Below are positions 27,167 to 36,793 of a stretch of 45,197 nucleotides of DNA, piece after piece; positions within the stretch are counted from its first letter, which is position 1; each line of letters starts with the position of its first letter. The stretch comes from Candidatus Cryptobacteroides intestinigallinarum (GTDB taxonomy: Bacteria > Bacteroidota > Bacteroidia > Bacteroidales > UBA932), in the NCBI GenBank assembly GCA_017694785.1, contig JADIMK010000014.1, forward strand, positions 1-45,197. Reading direction: 5' to 3'. Made by a program: the position numbers and the translations under genes. Below the pieces are notes generated by a model. It was not told where the DNA came from and made no database searches. It saw only the letters and a program-made list of their open reading frames with translations.

Positions 27167-30100
27167 TTATAGGTTACGTCCGTGGCAGTTCTTGTATTTC
27201 TTTCCTGAACCGCAAGGACACGGATCATTACGTCCGACTGTCTTCTCTACGTGCACAGGAGCCTTGCTCTTCGGCTCACCTGAATTAGTGACAAGATCAG
27301 TCCTGCTGGTATGCATCTGGCTCATGTCAGGCTTGCGCTGAGGTGCAGGAGCCTGAGCCGGAGCAGCTTCGCGGAGCGGAATATGCGCCCTGAACAGGAA
27401 TGAAAGTATATCCTTGCTGAGAGCTTCAAGCATATTCTTGAAAAGATTGAAACTCTCGAACTTATAGATGAGGAGAGGATCTTTCTGCTCATATGTCGCA
27501 TTCTGTACAGACTGTTTGAGGTCATCCATGTCACGCAGATGCTCTTTCCAATGCTCATCGATCTGATAGAGAGTTATTGACTTGGTGAGAGCCCTGGCGA
27601 TCTCCTTTCCTTCTGTCTCATAGGCCTTCTTCAGATTGACTGAAAGAGTCATCATCTTGCGTCCGTCTGAGATAGGAATTGCAATGTTCTGGTAGATCGC
27701 ACCCTGTTTCTCAAAGACATCCTTGATCACAGGATATGCCTTCTGGACCATATTGTCCATCCTCCGTTTGTAGACCTCAAGCATGTTGTGGAAAAGCTTG
27801 TCTGAAATCTCCTCCTTCTTGGCCTTGTTGTAGAATTCTTCATCAAAGCCAGGATCTATGGAGAGAGCCTTCATCACATACTCTGAGAAAGAAGCGTAAT
27901 CGTAGCCTTCACAGTTCTCCACTATGATGTCAGCCATATCCTGCATCATGTTCATCACATCGATCTCTACCCTCTCTCCTGAAAGTGCGTTACGGCGCCT
28001 TGTATATATGACTTCCCTCTGGGAATTCATCACATCGTCGTATTCAAGGAGTCTCTTTCGGATGCCGAAGTTGTTCTCCTCAACCTTCTTCTGGGCTTTC
28101 TCGACGGAGCTTGACAGCATCTTGCTCTCAAGAGGCTCATCATCCTTGAGCCCCATCTTGTCGACCACCGCTGCTATCCTCTCTGAGCCGAAAAGACGCA
28201 TCAGCTTGTCCTCAAGCGACACGTAGAAAGTAGAGGATCCCGGGTCCCCCTGACGTCCGGCACGTCCTCTCAGCTGCCTGTCTACACGGCGGCTGTCATG
28301 GCGCTCCGTACCGATGATCGCGAGACCTCCGGCCTTGCGGACTTCATCAGAAAGCTTGATATCGGTACCACGACCGGCCATGTTGGTGGCGATTGTCACA
28401 GTACTTTTCTGTCCTGCATGTGCCACAACCTCGGCTTCCCTCGCATGCTGCTTGGCATTGAGGACCTGATGAGGAATGCCCCTGAGCTTGAGCATCCTGC
28501 TCAGCAGCTCTGAAGTCTCGACATCTGTCGTACCCACAAGCACAGGGCGGCCCTGTGAAGTGAGCTCGACGATCTTGTTTATCACAGCATCATATTTTGC
28601 TTTCTTTGTCTTGTAGACAAGGTCATTGTTGTCTATACGGGCTATCGGCTTATTGGTCGGTATGACAACGACATCAAGCTTGTAGATGGACCAGAACTCA
28701 CCTGCCTCAGTCTCGGCTGTACCGGTCATACCGGCAAGCTTGTGGTACATACGGAAGTAGTTCTGCAGAGTAATGGTAGCGAAAGTCTGTGTCGCCGCCT
28801 CCACCTTCACATTCTCCTTCGCCTCAACAGCCTGGTGAAGACCGTCACTCCAGCGTCTGCCTTCCATGATACGGCCTGTCTGCTCATCGACGATCTTGAC
28901 CTTGTTGTCCATGATGACATAGTCGATGTCCTTTTCAAACATCGCATAAGCCTTGAGAAGCTGGTTGACCGTATGGACCCTTTCTGACTTCAAGGCGAAG
29001 TCTGCCATGATCTCGTCTTTCTTGGCCTGCTTGTCGGCATCGCTGAGGTCACTCTTCTCGACATCAGCAATCGCACTTCCTACATCCGGGAGGATGAAGA
29101 ACTTAGGATCCGAGAGCTGGCTGCTCAGGAGATCATGACCGTTGTCGGTAAGCTCTACAGAGTGCTGCTTCTCGTTGATGACGAAATACAGAGGGTCTGT
29201 CACGACAGGCATTTCCCTCTCATTGTCCTGGATATAGTAGTTCTCGGTCTTCTGAAGGAGCTGCTTGATGCCTGGCTCACTCAGATACTTGATGATAGGC
29301 TTGTATTTCGGAAGTCCCTTGTAGGCACGAAGGAGGAGCTTTCCGCCTTCTGCCTCATCACCAGCTGCTATGAGCTTCTTGGCCTCGTTTAGAGTAGATG
29401 TCACAAGAGTCTTCTGGCTGTTGTAGAGTCTTTCCACATACGGCTTGAACTCCATGAACTGCTGGTCATCGCCCTTAGGCACAGGACCTGAGATGATAAG
29501 AGGCGTACGGGCATCATCGATAAGGACCGAATCGACCTCATCGACGATTGCATAATGATGTTTCCTCTGGACAAGATCGTTGACAGAGACGGCCATGTTG
29601 TCCCTCAGGTAATCGAAACCGAACTCATTGTTGGTACCGAAGGTGACATCACAGGCATAGGCCTTCTTGCGGGCCTCGCTGTTCGGCTGATGCTTGTCAA
29701 TGCAGTCTACTGAAAGGCCGTGGAACATATACAGAGGTCCCATCCACTCTGAATCTCGCTTTGACAAGTAGTCGTTGACTGTGACGACATGAACTCCCTT
29801 GCCTGCAAGTGCATTCAGAAAAACCGGCAGCGTAGCCACGAGGGTTTTTCCCTCACCTGTTGCCATCTCGGCTATCTTGCCCTGATGGAGCACTATACCG
29901 CCGATGAGCTGTACATCATAATGCACCATGTCCCAGGTCACTTCATTTCCTCCGGCAAGCCAATGGTTGTGCCAGATGGCATAGTCTCCGTCTATCTCGA
30001 CGAAATCCTTGGTTGTGCTGAGTGCCCGGTCAAAGTCAGTAGCCTTTACCCTGATGGTCTCATTTTCCTTGAATCGCCTTGCTGTGGACTTCATCACGGC

Positions 30101-30436
30101 AAATGCGACAGGCAATATCTCATTGAGGACTTCTTCTATCTCATCATCCACCTTCTTGACGAGTTTGTCTGACTCTGTAGCGAGGGACTCCTTCTCGTCA
30201 AGCGGAATATCTTTCTCGAGTTCTGTCTTTATCTCTGCTATCCTTGCTTCATCCGGAGCGATCCTGTCCCTGATGATCTGCCTGAGTTCGGCTGACTTTG
30301 CCCTCAGATCGTCATCAGAAAGCTTGTCAATGTCAACGTATGCGTCCAGGATCTTGCTGAGGATCGGCTGGAGCTGTTTCAGATCTCGCTCGGCCTTCGA
30401 GCCGAATATCTTTCTGAAAATTTCCGCTAGCGCCAT
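27167..30436 (-). CDS. secA: Preprotein translocase ATPase SecA
   Basis: The motor that drives proteins through the SecYEG channel. It has 1089 residues, longer than the E. coli form but normal for Bacteroidetes, which carry extra insertions. Visible elements: Walker [16 protein letters not shown], Walker B region [21 protein letters not shown], preprotein-crosslinking domain, second motor half with [12 protein letters not shown] and [25 protein letters not shown], the helical scaffold, a variable Ala/Pro/Gln linker, and the C-terminal zinc-binding tail [19 protein letters not shown] (CxCx8CH). A good promoter lies just upstream. An essential household gene. Confidence 0.97.
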   Translation of the reverse strand: MALAEIFRKIFGSKAERDLKQLQPILSKILDAYVDIDKLSDDDLRAKSAELRQIIRDRIAPDEARIAEIKTELEKDIPLDEKESLATESDKLVKKVDDEIEEVLNEILPVAFAVMKSTARRFKENETIRVKATDFDRALSTTKDFVEIDGDYAIWHNHWLAGGNEVTWDMVHYDVQLIGGIVLHQGKIAEMATGEGKTLVATLPVFLNALAGKGVHVVTVNDYLSKRDSEWMGPLYMFHGLSVDCIDKHQPNSEARKKAYACDVTFGTNNEFGFDYLRDNMAVSVNDLVQRKHHYAIVDEVDSVLIDDARTPLIISGPVPKGDDQQFMEFKPYVERLYNSQKTLVTSTLNEAKKLIAAGDEAEGGKLLLRAYKGLPKYKPIIKYLSEPGIKQLLQKTENYYIQDNEREMPVVTDPLYFVINEKQHSVELTDNGHDLLSSQLSDPKFFILPDVGSAIADVEKSDLSDADKQAKKDEIMADFALKSERVHTVNQLLKAYAMFEKDIDYVIMDNKVKIVDEQTGRIMEGRRWSDGLHQAVEAKENVKVEAATQTFATITLQNYFRMYHKLAGMTGTAETEAGEFWSIYKLDVVVIPTNKPIARIDNNDLVYKTKKAKYDAVINKIVELTSQGRPVLVGTTDVETSELLSRMLKLRGIPHQVLNAKQHAREAEVVAHAGQKSTVTIATNMAGRGTDIKLSDEVRKAGGLAIIGTERHDSRRVDRQLRGRAGRQGDPGSSTFYVSLEDKLMRLFGSERIAAVVDKMGLKDDEPLESKMLSSSVEKAQKKVEENNFGIRKRLLEYDDVMNSQREVIYTRRRNALSGERVEIDVMNMMQDMADIIVENCEGYDYASFSEYVMKALSIDPGFDEEFYNKAKKEEISDKLFHNMLEVYKRRMDNMVQKAYPVIKDVFEKQGAIYQNIAIPISDGRKMMTLSVNLKKAYETEGKEIARALTKSITLYQIDEHWKEHLRDMDDLKQSVQNATYEQKDPLLIYKFESFNLFKNMLEALSKDILSFLFRAHIPLREAAPAQAPAPQRKPDMSQMHTSRTDLVTNSGEPKSKAPVHVEKTVGRNDPCPCGSGKKYKNCHGRNL

Positions 30437-30499
30437 ATCTTTTGATTTTTCGTTTTATATCTGTTTATCTACATATTCCGGGACATTACCGAAATCTTG

Positions 30500-30530
30500 C
30501 AAATATAATAATATAATCCGTTCAATCAAA
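30500..30530 (-). promoter_or_regulatory. secA promoter
   Basis: On the minus strand a TTTG box (30530-30527) is separated by exactly 19 bases from TATATTTG (30507-30500). This is a full match to the Bacteroidetes consensus. The start site would be near 30493, about 57 bases before the secA start codon. The boxes lie just past the stop codon of the CPBP protease gene, so secA has its own promoter. Confidence 0.75.
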
Positions 30531-30544
30531 AAATATACCATGTA

Positions 30545-31159
30545 TCAGATAGGGAACCAGATGAATACCGCGGCATCCCATATCGCATGTGAGATGATCA
30601 CAGCAGGAAAGCGTTCCGGAAAGAACCGGTAGACCGCTCCCCAGACGACTCCGGCGACAAAAGCGGCCATCACAAGCATGAAATTGCAAGACGGAGCATG
30701 TACCAGGGCATAGATGATGGAAGTAACAACGAATCCGGCATTGCCTCCCCATTTCATCGAAAATGTATGCTGGACATAGCCTCTCCAGAAAATTTCTTCC
30801 GCAGGACCTATAAGGAACAGAAGAAGGAAAGAAAGCAGCCATGCCGATGCGCCTTCTTTTATCCCGTATATGGCATCCACCTGAGGCCTTGCGAAATTGA
30901 AAAGCCATGAGGACACCTTGTCTCCTGTCCAGAATATTCCCCAGAGGAGTACAGCAAGGGCAATACCCAGAAGTATATTAGACGGTGTCCATCTGAGCCC
31001 GCGCCACCAGTGCGGACGGAACAAGGTGGAGAGCAGGGTCAGGACACATGCCGAGCCGGTCATCATCCACCAGAAATCAAGCCTTGGAGCTGTCAGCGGT
31101 GAAAACATGAGTGTCCACAGGACTGCAGCCACAGCAACAGCAGAAATTACTTTCTTCAT
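30545..31159 (-). CDS. CPBP-family intramembrane glutamic protease
   Basis: A 204-residue membrane protein with about six hydrophobic segments. It carries the CPBP (Rce1-like) motifs: EEIFWRG (EExxxR), a His in YALVHAP, and SHAIWD near the C-terminus. Such enzymes cut in or near the membrane; bacterial roles vary (bacteriocin self-immunity, envelope signalling). I chose the start at 31159 (MKKVISAVAVAAVLW). The frame is open 25 codons upstream and would overlap the menA-like gene by 20 bases, but that extension is polar and lacks support. It is the last gene of a run with menA and the C10 protease. Confidence 0.82.
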   Translation of the reverse strand: MKKVISAVAVAAVLWTLMFSPLTAPRLDFWWMMTGSACVLTLLSTLFRPHWWRGLRWTPSNILLGIALAVLLWGIFWTGDKVSSWLFNFARPQVDAIYGIKEGASAWLLSFLLLFLIGPAEEIFWRGYVQHTFSMKWGGNAGFVVTSIIYALVHAPSCNFMLVMAAFVAGVVWGAVYRFFPERFPAVIISHAIWDAAVFIWFPI

Positions 31160-31214
31160 CGTCTGCAAAAGATATCCTATTTTCTTGACTGGTTTTTCAC
31201 GAAACGGCTGAGGA

Positions 31215-32105
31215 TCAGGCCATGATTCCGGCAAGGAAAAACGTTGCCGAGAATATCAGGCTGAAGACGAGCTGCAGCTTGGCTGTAGCTTCATCAAGCC
31301 TTGCGATGGCTGCGGCGCCTTCCTTGAAATATGCCAAAGCCATACGCACATTGCCTGCAGCAGGGACTGCAGCCAGCCATACGATAAGGCACCATACAGG
31401 AAATATTCCGGCGATGACGCAGCCGCTTATCCACAGGAAAGGAAAAATTATCTCGAAACAATACAGCCATACCGAGAGCTTTCCGCCAAGTTTCATGGCA
31501 AGTGTGCTTATCTTCGCCCGGGAATCAGTAGCGATATCACGCAGATTGTTGCAATGCAGAATCGCCACTGTAATCAGTCCGACCGGAACGGCAATATAAA
31601 GTGAACTCCAGTCGATTTCAAGAGTTGCGACATATACTGTCCCCAATGCAGGGAGAAAGGCATATGCTGCAAATATCACAAGCTCGCCCAGTGCCCTGTA
31701 CTTCAGGAACGGATACAGGACTGAACAAAGCGCACCGCCTATCCCGATATAAAGCAGAGGCAGTCCCGTCCTGAGCAGCAGTCCGATACCGGCAGCGACA
31801 GCCACGGCAAGCAATGAAACCGACAGCCAGAATATTTCCTTCTTTGAAAACATTCCCGATGTCAGTGTCCTGACACCGAAGGTATCCTTGTCATCTACAT
31901 GCTTCCTGAAATCGAAATAATCGCTCCAGGTATTGCCAGCTGCATGGAATATGATTATATTCAGCAGGGCCCACACACCATTTGTCCAGCAGACATCCGC
32001 ATTTTCTGAAAAAAGCCAGCCCAGCGTCACGACAACAGGCATTGCCGAAGCCGGGAAAGACCATGGGCGGACAGCAGTCATCCATTCGCCGAAAGTATGT
32101 TTCAT
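31215..32105 (-). CDS. menA: UbiA-family prenyltransferase, probable MenA
   Basis: A polytopic membrane prenyltransferase of 296 residues, most likely attaching the polyprenyl tail to 1,4-dihydroxy-2-naphthoate in menaquinone synthesis. It has about eight membrane helices and both Asp-rich prenyl-diphosphate motifs: NTWSDYFDFRKHVDD early and DIATDSRAKISTLAMKLG later. The start at 32105 (MKHTFGEWMTAVRPWSFPAS) fits the family; an upstream in-frame ATG at 32162 would overlap the preceding gene. Menaquinone is the usual quinone in Bacteroidales. Other UbiA substrates (protoheme, chlorophyll-like) are unlikely but not excluded by sequence. Confidence 0.85.
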   Translation of the reverse strand: MKHTFGEWMTAVRPWSFPASAMPVVVTLGWLFSENADVCWTNGVWALLNIIIFHAAGNTWSDYFDFRKHVDDKDTFGVRTLTSGMFSKKEIFWLSVSLLAVAVAAGIGLLLRTGLPLLYIGIGGALCSVLYPFLKYRALGELVIFAAYAFLPALGTVYVATLEIDWSSLYIAVPVGLITVAILHCNNLRDIATDSRAKISTLAMKLGGKLSVWLYCFEIIFPFLWISGCVIAGIFPVWCLIVWLAAVPAAGNVRMALAYFKEGAAAIARLDEATAKLQLVFSLIFSATFFLAGIMA

Positions 32106-32124
32106 CACACTATGGATTAAATAA

Positions 32125-32562
32125 TCAGAATCCGGAAAGGTCAATATCGGATACACCGACAAGATCCTTCAGTTCAATTGTCTCCGCATCAGGGACCTCA
32201 AGCGTCACAACATATTCACCTGCCGAAGGGTACGTATGGGAAGCGCCTTCTTCATAGGACTCTTCTTCGGAATCATCTCCCCAGAAGATCTTTCCGTCGG
32301 AAAAATCCGGTCCATAGACAAGAGGTACAGTGAAAGTGTCTCCGGAAAATGTTATCAGGACTTTCTGTACAGGAACCTCCACCGGCTCCTGGTCATCATC
32401 AGTATCATCGTCACCTCCGTTTCCTGTATTTTCAATCTTTATCGGCTCAATGGTCAGATCACACGAAGAAACGGCCAGGGAGAAAGGAACCAGCAGGAAA
32501 AGCGAAGCTCCGATCACGGCATGGGCAGCAGCAGAAATTATTCTGTAAAATGATATTTTCAT
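32125..32562 (-). CDS. Small PKD-like lipoprotein, unknown function
   Basis: A 145-residue predicted lipoprotein (hydrophobic signal followed by SSC). An acidic linker (GNGGDDDTDDDQEP) leads to one compact beta domain (about 68-135) with a PKD-like pattern: IFWGDDSEE ... SHTYPSAGEYVVTLEV. I do not recognise an orthologous family. It lies 39 bases after the C10 protease gene and 19 bases before menA on the same strand. In Bacteroides fragilis some C10 proteases are encoded beside small inhibitor proteins, so a partner role is possible but not shown by this sequence. Confidence 0.6.
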   Translation of the reverse strand: MKISFYRIISAAAHAVIGASLFLLVPFSLAVSSCDLTIEPIKIENTGNGGDDDTDDDQEPVEVPVQKVLITFSGDTFTVPLVYGPDFSDGKIFWGDDSEEESYEEGASHTYPSAGEYVVTLEVPDAETIELKDLVGVSDIDLSGF

Positions 32563-32601
32563 GTCAATAAATCTTATTATAAAAAACTTCAGACTTGCCT
32601 C

Positions 32602-34602
32602 CTACTGGATAAGGCTTCCTTCAGCAGGTTTGAAAGGGACCAGTATCAATTGTCCGGTGCCAGATGAAAGTCCGTCAGACAGAATTCCTGACGCAGGCAA
32701 AGACAATGCTTCTGATGATCTGGAATCAGACGCAGTGACGGTAAACGTAAGTTCCTTAGTTTCATCATCTCTCTGAAGGACGAGCCGGCATCTCCCCGCA
32801 GGAAGGAGCATAGTATTTATCTTGACTTCCTGACCTTCGGTAGTACATGAACTGCTCAGGTCTTCTCCTGAAGGTCCGAAAAGCGACACCGAAACATCTT
32901 CAGGAACAGTCAGATGGAGGATTTTGTCAGATTTGCTGTATGTCAATGCGGTCTCCTCCTCTATCGGACGCTTCGGCTCCACAGGCTCGACATACTCGTC
33001 AGCAATGAGAAGATCCCAGACACACCCTGCTTCATCATTGCCCGTGACAACAGTCCATTCGGGAGTCCTGTTGCTCTTGAACAAGGCCCTGATACGATAT
33101 CCGTCCCTGATCACCTGACTGACAGTCACGCTGATCTCTGCAGCATAACCGTATCCGGGGCGAAGGGGTTCACTATCACTTGGCCGCATTCCGTCATATA
33201 GTGTTTCAATAATATTACCATCGTGATCCACAACAGCAAGACAGATTGTACCGACAAAGTCAAATGATCCCCTGTTGTAAAGAAGTCCGAATTTAAGATT
33301 GAAAGGTTTGTTCTGTTCAACAGTCCTGTCTACCCCCAGACCGTTGTAAAGTTCATTGTAATTGTCCATATACGGAGTAAAGCCTATATCATCGACGTAA
33401 TCACCGCCGAAATTACTCTGCAGTCCGATTATGGCACTCTGTCCGTCATTGAACGAACCGGTTCCTCCGCCGGCTCCTGTCCCGGTAGGATCCAATGCAT
33501 CAAGGAGGAAATATCCATTGAAATATCCTCCCCAACCCCAGTTGAGTCCGAAATAGTCATCTGAAGTATATCCGTCCAGGATGAAAGCGTGTCCGCTTCC
33601 GCCGTCGTAATCATAGCCTGTATAGTACACAGGACGCTCAGCATCAAGCTCAGCCTTAATCATCGACAGCCACTGGCTGGTACCGAAATCATCCCTGTAA
33701 AGATTGCGGGCCGACTTGTCATAACCCATATATGTCGATAGAAGCTGAGGTATTGTATTGGTATATGCTCCTGTTCCGGCACTGCCCACAGGGCAGAAAT
33801 CAGACTGAAGCATGACTGCACAGTCCCTCATCAGTGTCGCGACAGCATTCCTCTGAGTCGAATTGGAATATCCGCTGTAGTCCAGGAGCATATTGCTCCA
33901 GTCGTAGGTATGGCCGAGGGCTATGGAGTTTATAGTCTGGCCATAAGTTGTGGTACTGTACGAAGGAAGAGTACCTGTGCCTCTGACAGGCCAGCTGTGA
34001 TACCTCATGAGTATGGCCAGGGCAGTAGCGGAACACCCTGTATATACCGGTGAATTATTTACATAAGGGCAAAGCAGATTATATGGTTCTTCCTGGTTCC
34101 AGTCAGCTGTCTCCAGCTGTACGACTATATTTCCCGAACGGGTTTCAGCCCATTTCTGTGCCACATCTGCAGACGCAGTCACCCCGGCCGCCCGACTGGC
34201 CAGAATCTGAGCCCTGATATGCCCGAGCCAGCCCAGAAGATTTGCCGGCATGGACGGTCCCTGAGGAAAATCATTCTCGAAAGAATATCCCAATATAGGC
34301 TCTACTGAATCATCTCCTGCGACAATCACGAATCCGGGACCGGAGGCATTGTCATATACATAATAAGCAGGAGCCCCTGAATATGAAGACAAAGATGCCG
34401 AAGCCGGGGCATAACCGCCGGCAAGGAGTCCGGACATCTCGCTGTGGAGGACCATCTTCAGATCGGCAGACGAAGCCCTCGTATGAGGGACAGATGCATT
34501 CCAGAAAGCATCCGCTATCTCAGCAGCTCTTTTTTCCGATACGTTCCCTGCAGACAAAAGCATAGGGAACAGCATAAGGAGCGACAGGAAAAAATATCTC
34601 AT
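32602..34602 (-). CDS. C10-family (streptopain-like) secreted cysteine protease
   Basis: A 666-residue secreted thiol protease. The start at 34602 (MRYFFLSLLMLFPMLLSAGN) gives a clean Sec signal; 15 upstream codons are open but not signal-like. A propeptide (about 20-165) with the inhibitory-fold strands AYYVYDNASGPGFVIVAGDDS precedes the catalytic domain. Catalytic Cys190 lies in YTGCSATALAILMRYHSWP and His338 in SGHAFILDGY; LNWGWGG follows as expected in the family. The C-terminal 250 residues form beta-rich domains, the last of which resembles secretion or adhesion modules. Known relatives are SpeB, interpain A and the Bfp proteases, which cut host proteins. It heads a probable operon with the small lipoprotein and menA. 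Confidence 0.88.
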   Translation of the reverse strand: MRYFFLSLLMLFPMLLSAGNVSEKRAAEIADAFWNASVPHTRASSADLKMVLHSEMSGLLAGGYAPASASLSSYSGAPAYYVYDNASGPGFVIVAGDDSVEPILGYSFENDFPQGPSMPANLLGWLGHIRAQILASRAAGVTASADVAQKWAETRSGNIVVQLETADWNQEEPYNLLCPYVNNSPVYTGCSATALAILMRYHSWPVRGTGTLPSYSTTTYGQTINSIALGHTYDWSNMLLDYSGYSNSTQRNAVATLMRDCAVMLQSDFCPVGSAGTGAYTNTIPQLLSTYMGYDKSARNLYRDDFGTSQWLSMIKAELDAERPVYYTGYDYDGGSGHAFILDGYTSDDYFGLNWGWGGYFNGYFLLDALDPTGTGAGGGTGSFNDGQSAIIGLQSNFGGDYVDDIGFTPYMDNYNELYNGLGVDRTVEQNKPFNLKFGLLYNRGSFDFVGTICLAVVDHDGNIIETLYDGMRPSDSEPLRPGYGYAAEISVTVSQVIRDGYRIRALFKSNRTPEWTVVTGNDEAGCVWDLLIADEYVEPVEPKRPIEEETALTYSKSDKILHLTVPEDVSVSLFGPSGEDLSSSCTTEGQEVKINTMLLPAGRCRLVLQRDDETKELTFTVTASDSRSSEALSLPASGILSDGLSSGTGQLILVPFKPAEGSLIQ

Positions 34603-34632
34603 AATTGACAACAGTTGGTTATTATAGCAATA

Positions 34633-34674
34633 TAACTGCATCCGCATTCTGTCAACTAGATACGGATGCAGTTA
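34633..34674. repeat. Perfect 12-bp inverted repeat in the C10 protease leader
   Basis: The arms 34633-34644 and 34663-34674 are exactly complementary, with an 18-base loop. The right arm overlaps the expected transcription start of the protease gene (about 34669). It could be an operator, or a leader hairpin. No T tract follows on the minus strand, so it is not a typical terminator. Confidence 0.55.
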
Positions 34675-34675
34675 G

Positions 34676-34708
34676 CAAATATAGCGATTAAGCGAGAACA
34701 AAGACAAA
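34676..34708 (-). promoter_or_regulatory. Promoter of the C10 protease gene
   Basis: On the minus strand TTTG (34708-34705) is followed after 21 bases by TATATTTG (34683-34676), within the Bacteroidetes consensus spacing. Start near 34669, leader about 67 bases. The -33 box lies inside a perfect palindrome (34699-34722), and a second inverted repeat overlaps the start site. Confidence 0.65.
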
Positions 34709-34722
34709 TTGATTTGTCTTTG
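34699..34722. repeat. Perfect 24-base palindrome over the -33 box
   Basis: Arms CAAAGACAAA (34699-34708) and TTTGTCTTTG (34713-34722) are fully complementary around a 4-base centre. The position over the -33 element suits a dimeric regulator. A chance hairpin without function is possible. Confidence 0.5.
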
Positions 34723-34745
34723 CCGAGCGCCAGCTATAAATGCGA

Positions 34746-34767
34746 ACGCAGTGAGCAAATATAGTGA
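34746..34767. repeat. Second copy of the promoter-core sequence
   Basis: The 22 bases at 34746-34767 match 34666-34687 at 19 positions and contain another TATATTTG box on the minus strand (34763-34756). No TTTG stands at the right distance upstream, so only the -7 half is duplicated. The remainder up to 34891 shows no gene. Confidence 0.4.
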
Positions 34768-34891
34768 AAAATAAATTACTCCGCCATACAGGGAGCTATG
34801 ATTATATTTATCCTATTCCAAGCCACATATCTGCACCCTCTACTTTCCTCCCGGAAATAAATTATACCAATGCTTCGACTTGTATACATAC

Positions 34892-34923
34892 AAAAAAAGA
34901 GAGTCACATTGCTGTAACTCTCT
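34892..34923 (-). terminator. Intrinsic terminator downstream of the tRNA fragment
   Basis: A 10-bp stem with one mismatch (34898-34907 with 34914-34923) and a 6-base loop is followed on the minus strand by seven T residues (34898-34892). It lies 9 bases beyond the 3' end of the tRNA-like sequence, where the terminator of the original tRNA gene is expected. It supports a minus-strand tRNA whose 5' part is now elsewhere. Confidence 0.8.
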
Positions 34924-34932
34924 GTTCTGGAG

Positions 34933-34954
34933 TGGTGTCACCGGGAATCGAACC
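34933..34954 (-). other. 3' tRNA fragment: probable attachment-site scar of an island
   Basis: Read on the minus strand this is the end of a tRNA gene: T-arm GGTTCGATTCCCGG followed by the acceptor strand TGACACC and discriminator A. Bases further upstream do not complete the T stem (position 51 mismatches), and no D or anticodon arm follows. A lone 3' tRNA end beside foreign DNA is the usual product of integration by a tyrosine recombinase into a tRNA 3' end. Given the minus orientation the intact tRNA should lie at the far end of the island, right of this window. CCA is not encoded, which is common in this phylum. Confidence 0.72.
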
Positions 34955-35003
34955 AGATGACCAATGTTCTTATTCCAGTAAAAGAACTTTATTATAGAAG
35001 ATT

Positions 35004-36245
35004 TTACTCTTTGTTCTTTAACCTCTCCTTCAATGCCAATCCTTTTGCTGTGAGGCGATATTTCTGGAACTTACTTCGCTTCTCATCAGGTATAGTAAAC
35101 TCAACATAACCTTCATCCATACTCGGCTTAAGATATGTACCTCGAAAATATGTCCGGTGCTTGATTCCTAATGCTGACTGAAGTGCTTCCCTATCAACTT
35201 CTCCATCTATACAAGCTACTAGAGTTCTAATAAATTTAGATACGCTATCAACATCATGAGCAGTATCATGAACTGTTATTGGGAAAGTAATCCGAATAAA
35301 ATTATCTGTAAACTTAAAACAATCTTCTCCGTATGCTTTTAGTATGCGGGGAATACCAGAGCCTAACGATTCTACCAATTCCAGATCGCGATAAATTCTC
35401 ATCAACTCCTTGTTGCGAGGAATCGATATACCATTAAAAAACTCCTCTCTGGAAAGAGATTCAGGCAGACGCCCTGCTGAAGTTATCTCAAGTCTATCTG
35501 GAAAAATTTCAAATTTTGGCGGCACCTCAAAAGAGTAATCGTTATGCACAATCGCATTGATAACAGCTTCGCGCAAAGCTACCTTGTTCCACAATGGGGT
35601 CTCGATACGTTCCACAGGTGTAATAGTAGCAGCAATCTTGTTTTCAATATCCAGCTTTGCCAACACGCTTTTTGTCGCTTTAATGAGAGAGCAATATCCA
35701 TACTCATTATTCTCTACCAGGTCACAGCGATCAAGGCTTGAATACTTTGCCACTTTGATTGAATTAGCATTTTCATCAGCCAGAAGATAAGCTACATAAT
35801 TGTATTTTCCATCTTCTGTGAGCAATTCCAATGTCCGTTTGAAATTATCGTTGAGTCTTTTCCCTCGTTCATCGTAATAGATACGTAAATGTTCAAAACT
35901 CAAATCCTGTCGGTTTGACACTATTCGTCCGATGGAGTTTCGTGTACGCATGGCAAACAGACGGTCAATCTGGTCTTGAGGCATCGGTTCAGCCGATGTT
36001 CCAACACGCATATATGCACCTCGTGGTGTCATTCCATATTTCGTTTTGAAGTATGGTTTCTCAATACCACTTGCAACCGTAATCTTGATAATGCTACATC
36101 CGTCTTTTTGTTCCTCGGCAATATCAAACAGCCCCATTGCAGAAGGGGATATATTATGCTTGATGCGATCTTTCAACCTTAGCATACAAGCATCGATATC
36201 ACTCACACCTACGGCTGCTCCATCTTTGTCAATGCCGATATAGAT
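35004..36245 (-). pseudogene. 5'-truncated AlbA_2 (divergent AAA-4) ATP-binding regulator
   Basis: The family normally starts with an AlbA_2 nucleic-acid-binding domain running ...GGTIYIGID-DG..VGVSD. Here the frame can be read back through IYIGIDKDGAAVGVSDID, but a TGA at 36248-36246 blocks it and the first 50 or so residues are missing. The GTG at 36206 is in the middle of this motif and is unlikely to be a true start. The rest is well kept: LWNKVALREAVINAIVHNDYS, FEIFPDRLEITSAGRLP, and GSGIPRILKAYGED (GHKL-like), then a C-terminal winged-helix (IKHRTYFRGTYLKP). Such proteins are frequent in mobile islands as regulators. It lies between the attachment scar and the defence-like operon. Confidence 0.75.
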
Positions 36246-36316
36246 TCAAGATCTGACGCAATTCTCTTATTATATTATAAGCAATTGGTTTCTAGCAGAG
36301 TAATATTTGTCCGTAG

Positions 36317-36790
36317 TTATATTACTTTACATACTGATTTTAATCTTTCTATTGCGTTTTTTAATTGGAGCATGTTAATTCCTGAAAATAAAAGTTTTGA
36401 CGAAATTAATGATAATGTTGAATGATTGACAATTGATATATTAAAACTATCTTTGACAGTTAAAATGAATGATGATATAGTTCCGATAACTATTGAGGCG
36501 ACCGATATGCCGTTATTCTCTTGCACTTCATTTTCTGCAATTGTTAACGCATATCCAATCGAACTATTTATATAATTATTTCGTTTGTTCATCAGATTCA
36601 TAATCTCCATTTCAATAGATTGTTTCTTCATATTATTCAAGTAAGAATTATCATACGAAGAATATCTACTATTTATATTAATCATTTGTAATTCCATCTC
36701 CTTTTGAGAAATGGAAATTTGACAATTCCGAGCAGATTCAATATCATTAAAAGCATTTGTATATAAAAACTTTATTGCTGTTGAATCCAT
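36317..36790 (-). CDS. Small protein with a central hydrophobic helix, unknown
   Basis: A 157-residue protein I do not recognise. The first 90 residues are polar and helical, rich in Asn, Ser and Met with heptad-like spacing (QKEMELQMININSRY, IEMEIMNLMNKRNNY). One clear hydrophobic segment follows (about 95-113, ISVASIVIGTISSFILTV), and a shorter one near 127-142. I infer a membrane-associated protein. It starts 3 bases after the preceding two-helix membrane gene, so the two are translationally coupled and probably form a pair. It is the last gene of the island operon. AT-rich like its neighbours. Confidence 0.62.
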   Translation of the reverse strand: MDSTAIKFLYTNAFNDIESARNCQISISQKEMELQMININSRYSSYDNSYLNNMKKQSIEMEIMNLMNKRNNYINSSIGYALTIAENEVQENNGISVASIVIGTISSFILTVKDSFNISIVNHSTLSLISSKLLFSGINMLQLKNAIERLKSVCKVI

Positions 36791-36793
36791 AGT

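Noticed and set aside
34933..35003. A complete tRNA gene
   Set aside because: Only the T-loop side and acceptor strand are present; no anticodon or D arm follows.
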